Positions 43,259-52,807 of a stretch of DNA of 64,000 bases are shown piece by piece. Positions within the stretch are counted from its first letter, which is position 1. Every line of letters begins with the position of its first letter. The notes below the pieces were generated by a model that saw nothing but the letters and a program-made list of their open reading frames with translations, ran no database searches and had not been told where the DNA came from. The position numbers and the translations under genes were made by a program. The stretch is from Petrosia ficiformis (taxonomy: Eukaryota; Porifera; Demospongiae; Haplosclerida; Petrosiidae): contig OX345636.1 in NCBI GenBank assembly GCA_947044365.1, forward strand, positions 26,091,466-26,155,465. Reading direction: 5' to 3'.

Positions 43259-44275
43259 TCACTAGAGAAGATCTGATGGTCTCAAGCGTGTATTTCATGC
43301 AGAAATCCTAATAATCAACCCAAAACCCAAGAGAATAACCTCAGAAAATTCGTTCGAATGTCAAAACTTTAAAAAAATATATGAACTCTGCACATGAAAA
43401 TACACCATGTCTTTAAGTGAAATCACTGTCAGAGGTGAGCTGTTCATTTTCGATTATTTGAGGTGAGCTGTTCATTTTCGATTATTTGAGTATCATTCAG
43501 AAACAAACATTAGGAAATTCAACCTATTTTTTCCCCAAAATGTCACTTAAAATCATGAAATCAGAAAGTAAACTTCTGACAGTAGTTTTACTCTCTGACA
43601 TAGTGTATTTTGATGTTCTGAGTTCATATGTTTCATAAATTCACATATTCAAGCCTCAGATTTCTGGTTATGGCCATCAAATTGAGTGTCCAATCACTTC
43701 TTAGGTTTTTGTAGGGTTCTTCACGATGTTTGATGTCATTAGAACCAACTCATTAAACACTAAATGGTTCACTAGAGAAGATCTGATGGTTTGTGATTGT
43801 CTCAAGCACATATTTCATTTAGAAAGCCTAATAATAAACCCAAAACTTGGCTTAGCCAAATGAGCAAAAGTGGGAATAACCTCAGAACAGTTCTTCGAAT
43901 GTCAAAACTTTTAAAAATTATGAACTCGGCACATTAAAATACACCATATCTGTAAGTGAAAATCACTGTCAGAGGTAAGCTATTGATCTTCTATCATGCA
44001 GAAACAAACATTTAAAAAATTCAACTCATTTTTCCCCTATAATGTCACTCAAAATCATGAATTTGGAAAGTAAACTTCTGAAATAGTGTATTTTGATGTT
44101 CTGAGTTCATATGTTTCATAAATTCACATATTTGGCCCTCAAAGTTTAGGTTACGGCCATCACATTTAGTGTCCAATTACTTTTTAGGCTTTTGTATGGT
44201 TCTTCAGGATATCTCATGTCATTAGAACCAACCTATTATACACTAATAACATAAGGGGCCCCCATTAAAAAAAGA
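43259..44275. repeat. Direct tandem duplication of about 500 bp
   Basis: Copies at about 43259-43765 and 43768-44275 share CACTAGAGAAGATCTGATGG, GAATAACCTCAGAA, TACACCAT, AAATCACTGTCAGAGGT and TTTTGATGTTCTGAGTTCAT in order. Copy one also holds a 25-bp internal duplication (GAGGTGAGCTGTTCATTTTC twice, 43434-43490). Confidence 0.8.
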
Positions 44276-44299
44276 TCTGATAGTTTGTGTGGAATCTGG

Positions 44300-45115
44300 T
44301 ATAATATTGGAGGTTGGATATTGTATTTACCATGTTTGAAATGATATTCAAAGTTGGATATATATCTGATGTCTGCTATAATATTGGAGGTCTGATATGA
44401 TATTGGAAGGCGGATATGATATTGGAGGTCGGATATAATATATACGATGTCTGATATGATATTGGAAGTCGGATATGATATTGGAGGTTGGATATAGTAT
44501 ATATGATGTCTGATATAATATTGGAAGTCGGATATAGATACTGGAATTAGGATGTAGTATATCTGACGTCCGATATGATATTGGAGGTTGGATATAGTAT
44601 ATACGATGTCTGATATGATATTGGAAGTCGGATATAGTATATACGACGTCCGATATCATATTGGAGGTCGGATATAGTATATACGAAGTCGGATATAGAT
44701 ATTGGAGGTCGGATATAGTATATACGATGTCTGATATGATATTGGAAGTCGGATATGGTATATACGATGTCTGATATGATATTGGAAGTCGGATATAGAT
44801 ATTGGAGGTCGGATATAGTATATACGATGTCTGATATGATATTGGAAGTCGGATATGGTATATACGATGTCTGATATGATATTGGAAGTCGGATATAGAT
44901 ATTGGAGGTCGGATATAGTATATACGATGTCTGATATGATATTGGAAGTCGGATATGGTATATACGATGTCTGATATGATATTGGAAGTCGGATATAGAT
45001 ATTGGAGGTCGGATATAGTATATACGATGTCTGATATGATATTGGAAGTCGGATATGGTATATACGATGTCTGATATGATATTGAAAGTCGGATATAGTA
45101 TATCTGACATCCGAT
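44300..45115. repeat. Satellite array with 20-bp base unit and 100-bp higher-order period
   Basis: Units of about 20 or 40 bp (GGATATAGATATTGGAGGTC; GGATATGGTATATACGATGT then CTGATATGATATTGGAAGTC) are organised from 44691 to 45090 as four perfect-spacing 100-bp repeats (20+40+40). Upstream the array is more irregular. All three minus-strand frames stay open over long stretches (up to 269 codons, Ile/Tyr-rich) simply because the unit lacks stops; these are not considered genes. Confidence 0.9.
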
Positions 45116-45232
45116 ATGAAAGAAAGATAGAAAACACAATACTGGAGCAACCAACACGAAATAAAAGATGAAAGACTGATAAAAGACTGATGATGTAATT
45201 TTGACTCATTTGGCACCCCATATTTTCAATGG

Positions 45233-45408
45233 AGAAACAGCAAGTTTTTGGACCAATAGTTCATCGATATTTCAACCGTATATTCCAATTATTAAGGCGT
45301 TAAAAAATATTAGAATCTTTACCAGAGCTAACCTAAAAAGAATAGAAGACAAATTCCTCTCCGTTTTTCAGTTACAGCTGTTTTTATCAGGTCTACTTTT
45401 CTGTAATA
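45233..45408. repeat. Terminal inverted repeat, left
   Basis: Reverse complement of 49375-49549 with few differences over about 175 bp. Confidence 0.88.
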
Positions 45409-45479
45409 CTGTTTGTGAGATTTCTGAGAACTAGTTGAGAACATCATAGTTGGTAAGTGCAATAAAGCTATCATGTTAT

Positions 45480-45491
45480 ATATATTATATA

Positions 45492-45523
<32 letters not shown>

Positions 45524-45532
45524 CTATATATA
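45480..45532. repeat. (AT)n microsatellite
   Basis: Nearly pure TA repeat just before the first exon of the YqaJ-type gene. Confidence 0.9.
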
Positions 45533-45566
45533 ACATACAATTGTATTGCTGTTATCACATAGTTTT

Positions 45567-47453
45567 ATGATGTCTCATACTGGCATAACACTAACTGAAG
45601 ATGACATTCCTGGTGCCAGTTTGAGTGAACCATTAGATAAGCACACTGTCTCTCCTTTAAGATGGTGGTTGCTTTGGCGGGGAATCAACTCCCCAACGTC
45701 ATTAAAAAAAAAACAACTTATTGAAAAGTAAGTGTCCATTCAGTATAGTGTACGGTTTGATATGTTTCATGTATGTGTAGAATCAGAGAGACGGTCCAAG
45801 AAAAAATTGATGTCATAGATGTTGATGGGTCTTACTTGTATCGGAAATGTAATTTAATGAACCAGCAACTGTAGTTTCTCCTATTCCAACTAAACCCATA
45901 GCAGGATGGGAAGTTGTTACAAAAGAAAATTATTCAAATTACAGAGACAAAATTCCAGAGATAACTCAAGGTATATTAATTTAAAAGTTTTGCTATATCC
46001 AGGTATAATTTAATATTGAAATGTTTCTTGATAGGTACAGTATATACTTACTTAGCTAATGGTGTTGGCAGAAGAGACACTCAGGGTGCTTTTCAAGCTC
46101 TATCCAGAGGTTTTTCTCATTGGGCATCTGGTCGAGTAGACCACATAGAAGTTAACATTAGCCATCCTGATTATTGTCATGTGAAATGCTCTATGACGCA
46201 TTCAATGAAACCAGGAAATTATCAAGTTTACTTGTTAATTAAGTGTGAATCTGATCTTGGATCAGTAGTGATAGCAACTTGTCAATGTGCAGCAGGGTAT
46301 GTTAATCAATATACTTATAATGTGTTTAAGTATTATCATCCCTTCAATAGAAAATTGCCTCATGTACTCATGTTTCTGCACTTCTCCACGGTCTTCTTTC
46401 AATAAGTCCACACAATTTTATTTCTAGAAGTGAAGACACTGAAGAAGATGATACCCTGCCATGTACTTCATATCTTTGTCAGTGGAAACCCCCTCGTAAA
46501 AGGAAAGAAAGCACAACTAAAATTTCTGAAGTTGTGTTTCAGAAGCACACGTATGGAAAAGAAAGCAAACGAAGCTATGGTTCTTTGGAAGACTTTGACT
46601 AGAATACAAGAGGCACAGCTTCAACAAATCTACTTCAGCTATTAAATGATGTACGCGGTCAGGGATTATGCTTATCTCTCTTGTTTGACCCAGCAATGAT
46701 GAAATTAGGGAATTGGAACGGAAGACAAGAGAACAAAGAAATTCTCCAAAATGGTTTGCTGCTAGACGATTTTGAATTACAGCTTCTATATTTGGTGATA
46801 TTATTCATAGAAGACCAGAAACTGCCCCTGATAATTTGGTAAAGCGTATTCTTCAGCAAAAAAGATTTTTTTCTGTACAGACTGAGTGGCGTATCAACAA
46901 AGAGGAAGAAGCTTTACAGTCCTATATAGATTATCAGAACAAAAATGGTCATGTTGGGTTAAATGTTCATAAAATTGGTTTCCTTGTAATGGAGAATCAT
47001 CCATATATTGGAGCATCTCCTGATGTTGATGTGTACGATCCTTCATCTGAAGGCCAACAGTATGGCTTTTTGGAGATAAAGTGTCCCTACACTCATCGAA
47101 ACAAATCTATTGAAGAAGCATGTAGATCATCAGGATTTTGTTCTGAACTTAGAGGAAATGACAATAAACCATCTCTTCGAAGAATGCATCGTTATTATCC
47201 TCAAGTACAAGGTCAAATGGCAGTAGGAGAGCGTCCTTGGTGCGATTTTGTCCTTTTCACGACGAAAGACATTAGTGTGGAACAAATCAAATTTGACAGT
47301 TCATATTGGGAAAATGATGTTTTACATAAATTGTCAAACGTTTATAATAACTGCCTAGCACCAGAGATAAGTCAGTCCACTAAATTCTTTAGGACTCCCA
47401 ATGAGAGAGATTTGAGTAAAAACTCAATAACCTATATATATATTATAAGTTAG
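45567..47453 (+). pseudogene. SAP-like / SWIM / YqaJ-type exonuclease, several slips
   Basis: Exon 45567-45727 starts MMSHTGITLTEDDIP and ends WWLLWRGINSPTSLKKKQLI, a SAP-like helix pair. Exon about 45781-45970 has VIDVDGSYLYRK, a shift, and GWEVVTKENYSNYRDKIPEI. Exon about 46035-46297: YTYLANGVGRRDTQGAFQAL, HWASGRVDHIEVNI, TCQCAAG; exon from 46351 in another frame: KIASCTHVSALLHGLL, completing a SWIM finger (CxC...CxH). After shifts near 46600 and 46780 comes the nuclease: INKEEEALQSYIDYQ (Glu), HPYIGASPDVDVYDPS (Asp), GFLEIKCPYTH (Glu-x-Lys), YYPQVQGQMAVGERPW (Gln), ending TAG 47453. YqaJ-like enzymes degrade or trim DNA ends; a role beside the transposase is inferred. Confidence 0.82.
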
Positions 47454-47563
47454 TCAACAACTTTAGTTTTAACATCAATAAAGTACAACATTATAGATAA
47501 TAATTGTTATGTAATGCATATAAGTAAACAATTGCTGGTAATTTATAATAAATGATAATTAAG

Positions 47564-49281
47564 TTAGTCATCATAATCATAATCGTCATTCTCATAATCC
47601 CCATCATATACTGATTCATCATCACTCAAGTTGTTAAAATATTCTTCAACGTCTTCATCAGTTGAAAGTGGTGGTGGAACTAATGCTGGATGAAAGTTTG
47701 TTAGCCAAGCACAAATGCAAACAATTTGATTTGATACCCAGGACAAAGAAAGTGGAAGAACACCTTTTAATATACTAAATGTTTTCATTCTCCCTATAGC
47801 ACGCTCAACATGTATCCGTAAAGAGGATATGCTTCTACCTTCCTTAACTTCTTCAGCAGATAACTGCTCTCGTCCCTGCATGAATGGAGGAATATTTAAT
47901 TCCACACCAATATTTTTAAGAACATCCCTAATTGTAAAGCCTCTATCTGCCATCACAGAAATACCTTTTCGATCCTTTAATTTTTCTATAAATCCAGAAA
48001 ATTTGGTTAGTTCGACATCTGAAATGGAGCCAACAAAGAGTGGTGATATAAAAGAAACAGCTCCATTTGGGGTACAAGCTATTAGAAACTTGGCAGTATT
48101 ATGGTGTTTATAACTGCTCCATGTGGAAGATTGCATATGAAGGTCAGATGGTGTTTCAAGGAATATTTCACTTCCATCAATGATAGCATAGGTTGTATGA
48201 TACCTCTCATGAAATGAAGTGGGCAAGGTTCCTCGTCTTTGATCAACACAAGGCATCCAGTCAACTTCTTTCAAGTGTTGGTATAAAAAGCAAATCCAAG
48301 TTATTATGTACCGAGATGTTAACGAAGTTGAAATGCCAAATCGTTTGGCAAGATCTCTCAGTCGTAAATTTAACTTCAAACGTATGAAAGTCATAAAAAA
48401 CTGGTTCATTGGTGTCAGTTTTGCTGGCCTTTTACGAAGTCTGGCAACTTCTCTTCCACCCCAATATTTAAGATTATTTACAGATGGACCAAGAAAAGTG
48501 AAAAATGACAGCAGTACACTATATGAAATAAATCCTGTATAAAATCGTACATCCCTGTATAAAATCGTACATCTTCATCATTGTCACATATCTGTTCCAG
48601 CTGAAAGTGCCTTTCTTTTGTAGACATTGACATTTGTTTCTTCAGATGATAATTCTCAGATTCCAATGCTTCAATCCTTGCTATTAAAGCAGTATTTACA
48701 GTGACTTCAGTTTCACTTCGGTAGCTACTTTGTGGTAATGATGACGAAGGCAGTGACTCTCCACTATCACTAATATCAAACATCTCATAGTCTGTTCTGT
48801 AAGGTTCCCCTATTTCAGCAACTAAAGATTCATCACGCACTTCGTTTTCACACTCTTCAACTGACACATTTGGTGTACTCCTGGAACTAGATGTTTGCTG
48901 GCTCTCCTTTGTGAAAAGATGCTGTCATTTTTTACTTTTCTTGGTCCATCTCTATTTTCATTTGGTGTACTCCTGGAACTAGATGTTTGCTGGCTCTCCT
49001 TTGTGAAAAGTGAGACAGATCTAATATTTTCTCTAATCTTTGCTTGTTTAATTGGAGAGGCAAACCATTTTCCAATATTCAACTGAGGGCTATTATTGGG
49101 ATTTCCATCTTTGAAGTGTCTTAAGCAAACCCTTGTGTGTGAAAGAACATCTTCATTTTTTAGTTTTAACACTTGCAAGCCACTATTTTCTTTTTTCAGT
49201 TTCTTTAGGGAATCGATGCATTGAAATACCACTATCTTTGAATCTGGTGTTGCCACAAACTATACATTTATCTCCAGGCAT
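47564..49281 (-). pseudogene. THAP DDE_Tnp_4 transposase, copy B, catalytic part intact
   Basis: ATG at 49281: MPGDKCIVCGNTRFKDSGIS, HRFPKE, a shift after KETEKR, then LKNEDVLSHTRVCLRHFKDG completes the THAP finger. The linker has a coiled region (ALIARIEALESENYHLKKQM). A further shift near 48480 leads into a long frame (48409-47564): PMNQFFMTFIRLKLNLRLRD, RFGISTSLTSRYIITW, TYAIIDGSEIFLETP (first Asp), STWSSYKHHNTAKFLI, ISVMADRGFTIRDVL (second Asp), LRIHVERAIGRMK (Glu), and an acidic tail. A 94-bp direct duplication in the linker (48867-48920 / 48961-49012) accounts for part of the frame damage. Confidence 0.85.
48867..49012. repeat. Duplicated linker segment with inverted third copy
   Basis: TTTGGTGTACTCCTGGAACT and the following 35 bp occur at about 48868 and 48962. 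The adjoining stretch CTGTCATTTTTTACTTTTCT (48918-48937) recurs inverted at about 48486-48515, within the same gene. Confidence 0.75.
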
Positions 49282-49374
49282 GACACTACAGTAATATTGA
49301 AAATATCAGTACTATAATAACTTTAAAAAATCATTCTTACTTACCAGGTATATATATAGATCTCAGTAAGAATT

Positions 49375-49549
49375 ATTACAGAAAAGTAGACCTGATAAAA
49401 ACAGCTGTAACTGAAAAACGGAGAGGAATTTGTCTTCTATTCTTTTTAGGGTAGCTCTGGTAAAGATTCTAATATTTTTTAACGCTTTAATAATTGGAAT
49501 ATACGGTTGAAATATCGATGAACTATTGGTCCAAAAACTTGCTGTTTCT
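49375..49549. repeat. Terminal inverted repeat, right
   Basis: Reverse complement of 45233-45408. Confidence 0.88.
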
Positions 49550-50298
49550 TAACTCTGAATTGTAGGAGAGTCAGAATCACCTAGGTCACCCTTTAACAGT
49601 GGTATGTTTGACTGATTTGTGCATGACACATGAATTGTTCCTTTATTAACCCCATAAGCGCATATTTGCGGAATTAATTAGTGTCACAACATTACCATAA
49701 GCGCATATTTGCAGAATTATACCACACCTCGCATTTGCGCGTGCACTATAGAGATCTTTTGATATTTTTCTACCAAACTTTTACACAAGATAGTCTACTA
49801 AATTTGCTATAAGACAGTGCAAATATCAAAGCTATAAGTTGAGGGACTCCAAAGTTACAAGCGAAGGAATTGACGAAGACGCTAAGTGTGGGCGTTGTCA
49901 CTGAGAACAGTACTTTCAAACGCTCGCCATAATACTTTCTTGTTGCTAACGAAGCGTGATTTTGGTATCTATGGCTTTTCTAGAAGGTCTTCTAACAAAC
50001 TAAGTAAGTTAAAATGTGGAACTTGTACAGGCGAGTATAGAAGTGGGCGTTACCCATAGACTGCTAAACTTTGAAACACTCACCTTAATGTCTTCTTGGT
50101 GATGATAAAGAATAAATATGGATTTCTTAATATCTCTTCTCTGCAGCAAAGCAAGTTAGAATTCTGAGTCTTATAAAATTTGAGAGATAGAAGCAGTAAA
50201 TGTAAGTTATTAGATGCTCCGCCCACACATTTTAAAATAATTAAATTTGGTAATATAAACAAAAATGCCCACTTTAATTTTGGGGTTTAAAAGGTTAA
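49550..50298. other. Element-end sequence without genes
   Basis: TTAA (49646-49649) followed by CCCCATAAGCGCATATTTGC, a TTAA-type terminus whose motif is repeated at about 49691. The subterminal repeat units follow. No partner end was found before 50298. Confidence 0.5.
49878..50125 (-). repeat. Dispersed subterminal repeat, two units, inverted
   Basis: Reverse complement carries ACGCCCAC, GCTTCGTTAGCAACAAGAAA, TTCTAGAAAAGCCATAGATA and a second unit with TCATCACCAAGAAGACATTA, matching the two-unit arrangement at 9735-10030. Confidence 0.7.
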
Positions 50299-50897
50299 CC
50301 CTTAGAGGACTGACCCTGTTTTTCAAAATTCTTCTCATTTCCAACACTGGCGACTCTATTGCATATAATGTGGCCACCATTCACTTTCTCTACCCCAAAC
50401 TTGGCTCCTTTTCCGACATGGAGTACTACTTCCACCAACTTGCTTACCGGGACTCGAAAGTCCCCAAGCGCTTCGTAGGATCAAATCAAATGCAGTGCTC
50501 TCCCTCTTTTGACTGGAACTGGGGCTAACAAAATGACCCCACTGCATGTTGGCACCAGCTACACCCACGATTTCAGGTTTCACAGCAAGGAAAATGCCTC
50601 AGGTACCCACCAGAGCACATGGGCGGGCTCAAAAAATGCAAAATTCGTCAGCAGCAAGGGGGTGCGCCCACTTCCAACCCCCGCATTAATGGGGGGGATA
50701 CCCCCTTTTAAAATTCCCCCCATGATTGTTATTTAGGCTAAAGGGCGGCTGAAAAACCATCAACTTTTTTAGCCACGTTCATCAGCTTGTGCCTGACGCC
50801 AATTACAACCATTTGGACAGCTTCGTGTAAGCAGGAACAGATGGCGAACCATGTAGGGGTGAAATGTCACATATATGTGACATCAGTCCTCTAAGGG
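50299..50897. mobile_element. 599-bp TTAA-flanked element with GC-rich interior
   Basis: Ends CCCTTAGAGGACTGA and TCAGTCCTCTAAGGG are exact inverted repeats; TTAA lies at 50295-50298 and 50898-50901. This is a piggyBac-type non-autonomous element. Its interior (about 50390-50720) is much richer in G and C than the flanks, with C-run and G-run words, and has an 87-codon frame (50265-50528) with no recognised motif. It could be captured host sequence. Confidence 0.9.
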
Positions 50898-51007
50898 TTA
50901 ATTATAGGTGCATCAGTGTCACCCCTCTTTTTGTCTTCAGGTTTGGATGTATATAGTTATAAATATTACTAGAGAAAAAGTATATATATATACACTTATA
51001 TACATAG

Positions 51008-51829
51008 ATGAGCCTACTGGTGATATTGCACTACATATTAGAAGACTTGCTGACTTGTATAAAGATCGGTCCTGGAAGTTCTGGAATTGGAGTGAAATCA
51101 CTAATCAAGCAAACTCGAGATGGATTACTGTAAGTTTTAATTTATCATGTGTTAGTTAGCGTTTAAGCAATATTTCTGAATTATTATCCTTCAGCAGCTA
51201 TTTGTGACGAATGAATTTTCATTCATCTCTATTAGATTGTATTAGGGGCGATGATAATTGATCATACAGCTGGAAAAGGGATTTTAAAAAATGAATTCCA
51301 CAACCAAATCCAAGAAAAGTTGAAATGGTCTTTAGAGGATGTTTTAAAGAAAGCTAAAGATATCTACTTTTATGATCATTGTGATTATTTAGCTGACACA
51401 AATGGAATAATGATAGAAGTTGAAACTTCTGGGTGGATATTGAAAACGTATTATGAGAACAATGATTTCAAACCCAGTAGACATAAAATGTATGTAATGC
51501 AGTATACATTGCTTTGTTTTTTAGGAAGTTAGTGAGACTGACATATTTGATGGAAATGGTGATGACAGTAAGTTGTTACATTGAAAATATTTTTGGGGGG
51601 TTTACATGCTTTTTTTTTTTTAGAATATACTGTTCCCATCATTACTGACTTGCATCAAATGTGGACAAAAGTTTCGAACTTATATTCCAAACAGTGACTG
51701 CAAACTACCTAATGGTACCATCCAATGCCATCAACAACCACAAGATGAGTGCCCAGATTGTGATTTTACAGTTTTGGGCTTGATACTAAATGAAGACTTG
51801 CTTCCTGGACATAATAATTAAGCATGTAC
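51008..51829 (+). CDS. Spliced gene of unknown function, four exons
   Basis: Exon about 51008-51129 (PTGDIALHIRRLADLYKDRS, KFWNWSEITNQANSRWIT, donor GTAAG) joins in phase with 51236-51493 (GAMIIDHTAGKGILKNEFHN, DVLKKAKDIYFYDHCDYLAD, IEVETSGWILKTYYEN) using a GTAATG donor. Exon 51525-51567 follows (EVSETDIFDGNGDD). The last exon starts at 51623; in the continuing phase it ends after LYSKQ (about 51695), while another frame gives a Cys-rich end (CIKCGQKF, CPDCDF) to TAA at about 51822. Three phase-consistent exons argue for a real gene; its start is not determined and I recognise no domain. Confidence 0.5.
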
Positions 51830-51937
51830 AGTTCTGTAAACCTGTTGAGGTATACATATTCTCAGCTGCTGGTATTTACTTAGATCAGCCGCTTATTTGC
51901 TATTTCATCTGTTTTACATTTATCAGTTTTTCAAATA
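51830..51937. other. Short intergenic spacer
   Basis: No feature recognised; ends in TA, the target site of the following Tigger-type end. Confidence 0.4.
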
Positions 51938-52795
51938 CCGTATTTCCTTGAACAAGAGCTGCGGCTACTATTTCAACAAGTGACTCTTGAGGGGGAGGCT
52001 ACTATTCGAGGGCGGTTATTATATTATTATAACTAATAAAATTTATCATTATTGAATTAAAATTAACAGTAACATGAAAGTTAAGCTCCTCCCTCAGTCC
52101 TCGTGTACTACAATTTCATTCTCCTCCAGTTCGTCCTCATCCTCTTCGTCTGCAAATGGATCTCCACTCTCCACTTGTTCACCTTGTTCAAAAACAGCTG
52201 TTTCCAACTCAATCTTGCATCGTGCATCGTATGCTACTCCGTTCTCCTTCAAACAGCTTATCTCACTGTCCTCGGAACCATCTGGATTTACTGTGATGCC
52301 ACACACCCTGAAGGATTTCATGCCCTGTTCCTGACCTTTCACCAACACGCGAGATTGTAGTTTCTCCCGGCATATCCAACCATAGAGGTGTCTCATCCAT
52401 ATTTCCTATTGCTGAAAGAGCATATGAATTTTTTCGAAATAATTTTCTGGTTGTTAGGACAAAACGAACAACCCTTGGAACTAAGTCTGGTGGTAACCTT
52501 TGACTGACAGTTGTTCTACGCCGAAGTGTGAAAGTTTTTCTTTTTAGAAAGTTTTCTAACCATCCTCTGCTAGCTGTGAAATCATGGGATCTATCACTTG
52601 ACTGGAAAATTTCCATAGCTTTTCTTTGAATGCTGATCCTTGTTACCCGAATATGTTCGATCCATTCCTCCAACTTTTCTTCTATCTCTGGAATCAAAGG
52701 CTTCTTCCCTCCTCCTTCAAGTCGTTTCTTCTTTGGTGGCAATGCAATAAGTTGCTGTTTCTTCTTTCTCCACTCTCTCACCTGTTTTTCATTAA
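51938..52795 (-). mobile_element. Tigger-type pogo element, 3' end present, 5' end lost
   Basis: CCGTATTTCCTTGAACAAGA (51938) preceded by TA, followed by the GGCTACTATT...GGGAGGCTACTATTCGAGGG repeat, is a common pogo/Tigger terminus. The transposase remnant lies just inside on the minus strand. No mirrored terminus occurs near 52795, where similarity to pogo ends within the first HTH; the copy is 5'-truncated. Confidence 0.65.
52094..52793 (-). pseudogene. Tigger/pogo transposase with most of the DDE core deleted
   Basis: N-terminal part (52793-52390): VNEKQVREWRKKKQQLIALP, RLEGGGKKPLIPEIEEKLEE, FTASRGWLENFLKRKTFTLR, then AIGNMDETPLWLDMPGETTI with the first catalytic Asp. The frame then jumps to the C-terminal end (about 52345-52094): MKSFRVCGITVNPDGSEDSE and an acidic tail. 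The second and third catalytic residues are deleted. It is the shortest of the pogo-group genes in the window and has no PHD-type finger. Confidence 0.8.
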
Positions 52796-52807
52796 CCCCA
52801 TATTAGG

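Larger units (their letters stand above)
45233..49549. mobile_element. Two-gene SWIM-YqaJ / THAP-DDE_Tnp_4 element, copy B, both ends present
   Basis: Long inverted repeats (45233-45408 and 49375-49549) bound a 4.3 kb unit with a plus-strand SWIM/YqaJ gene converging on a minus-strand THAP transposase. The outermost bases are AGAAACAGCAAGTTTTTGGA and its complement. No matching target duplication was obvious next to the ends (GG on the left, TA on the right). This is the most complete copy of the two-gene type in the window and can be used to interpret the others. Confidence 0.85.

Noticed and set aside
44348..45221. Three overlapping minus-strand frames of 186-269 codons
   Set aside because: Stop-free satellite repeats read in all frames; no start context or domain.
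52074..52360. Plus-strand Ser-rich frames
   Set aside because: Antisense of the acidic C-terminal tail of the Tigger remnant.
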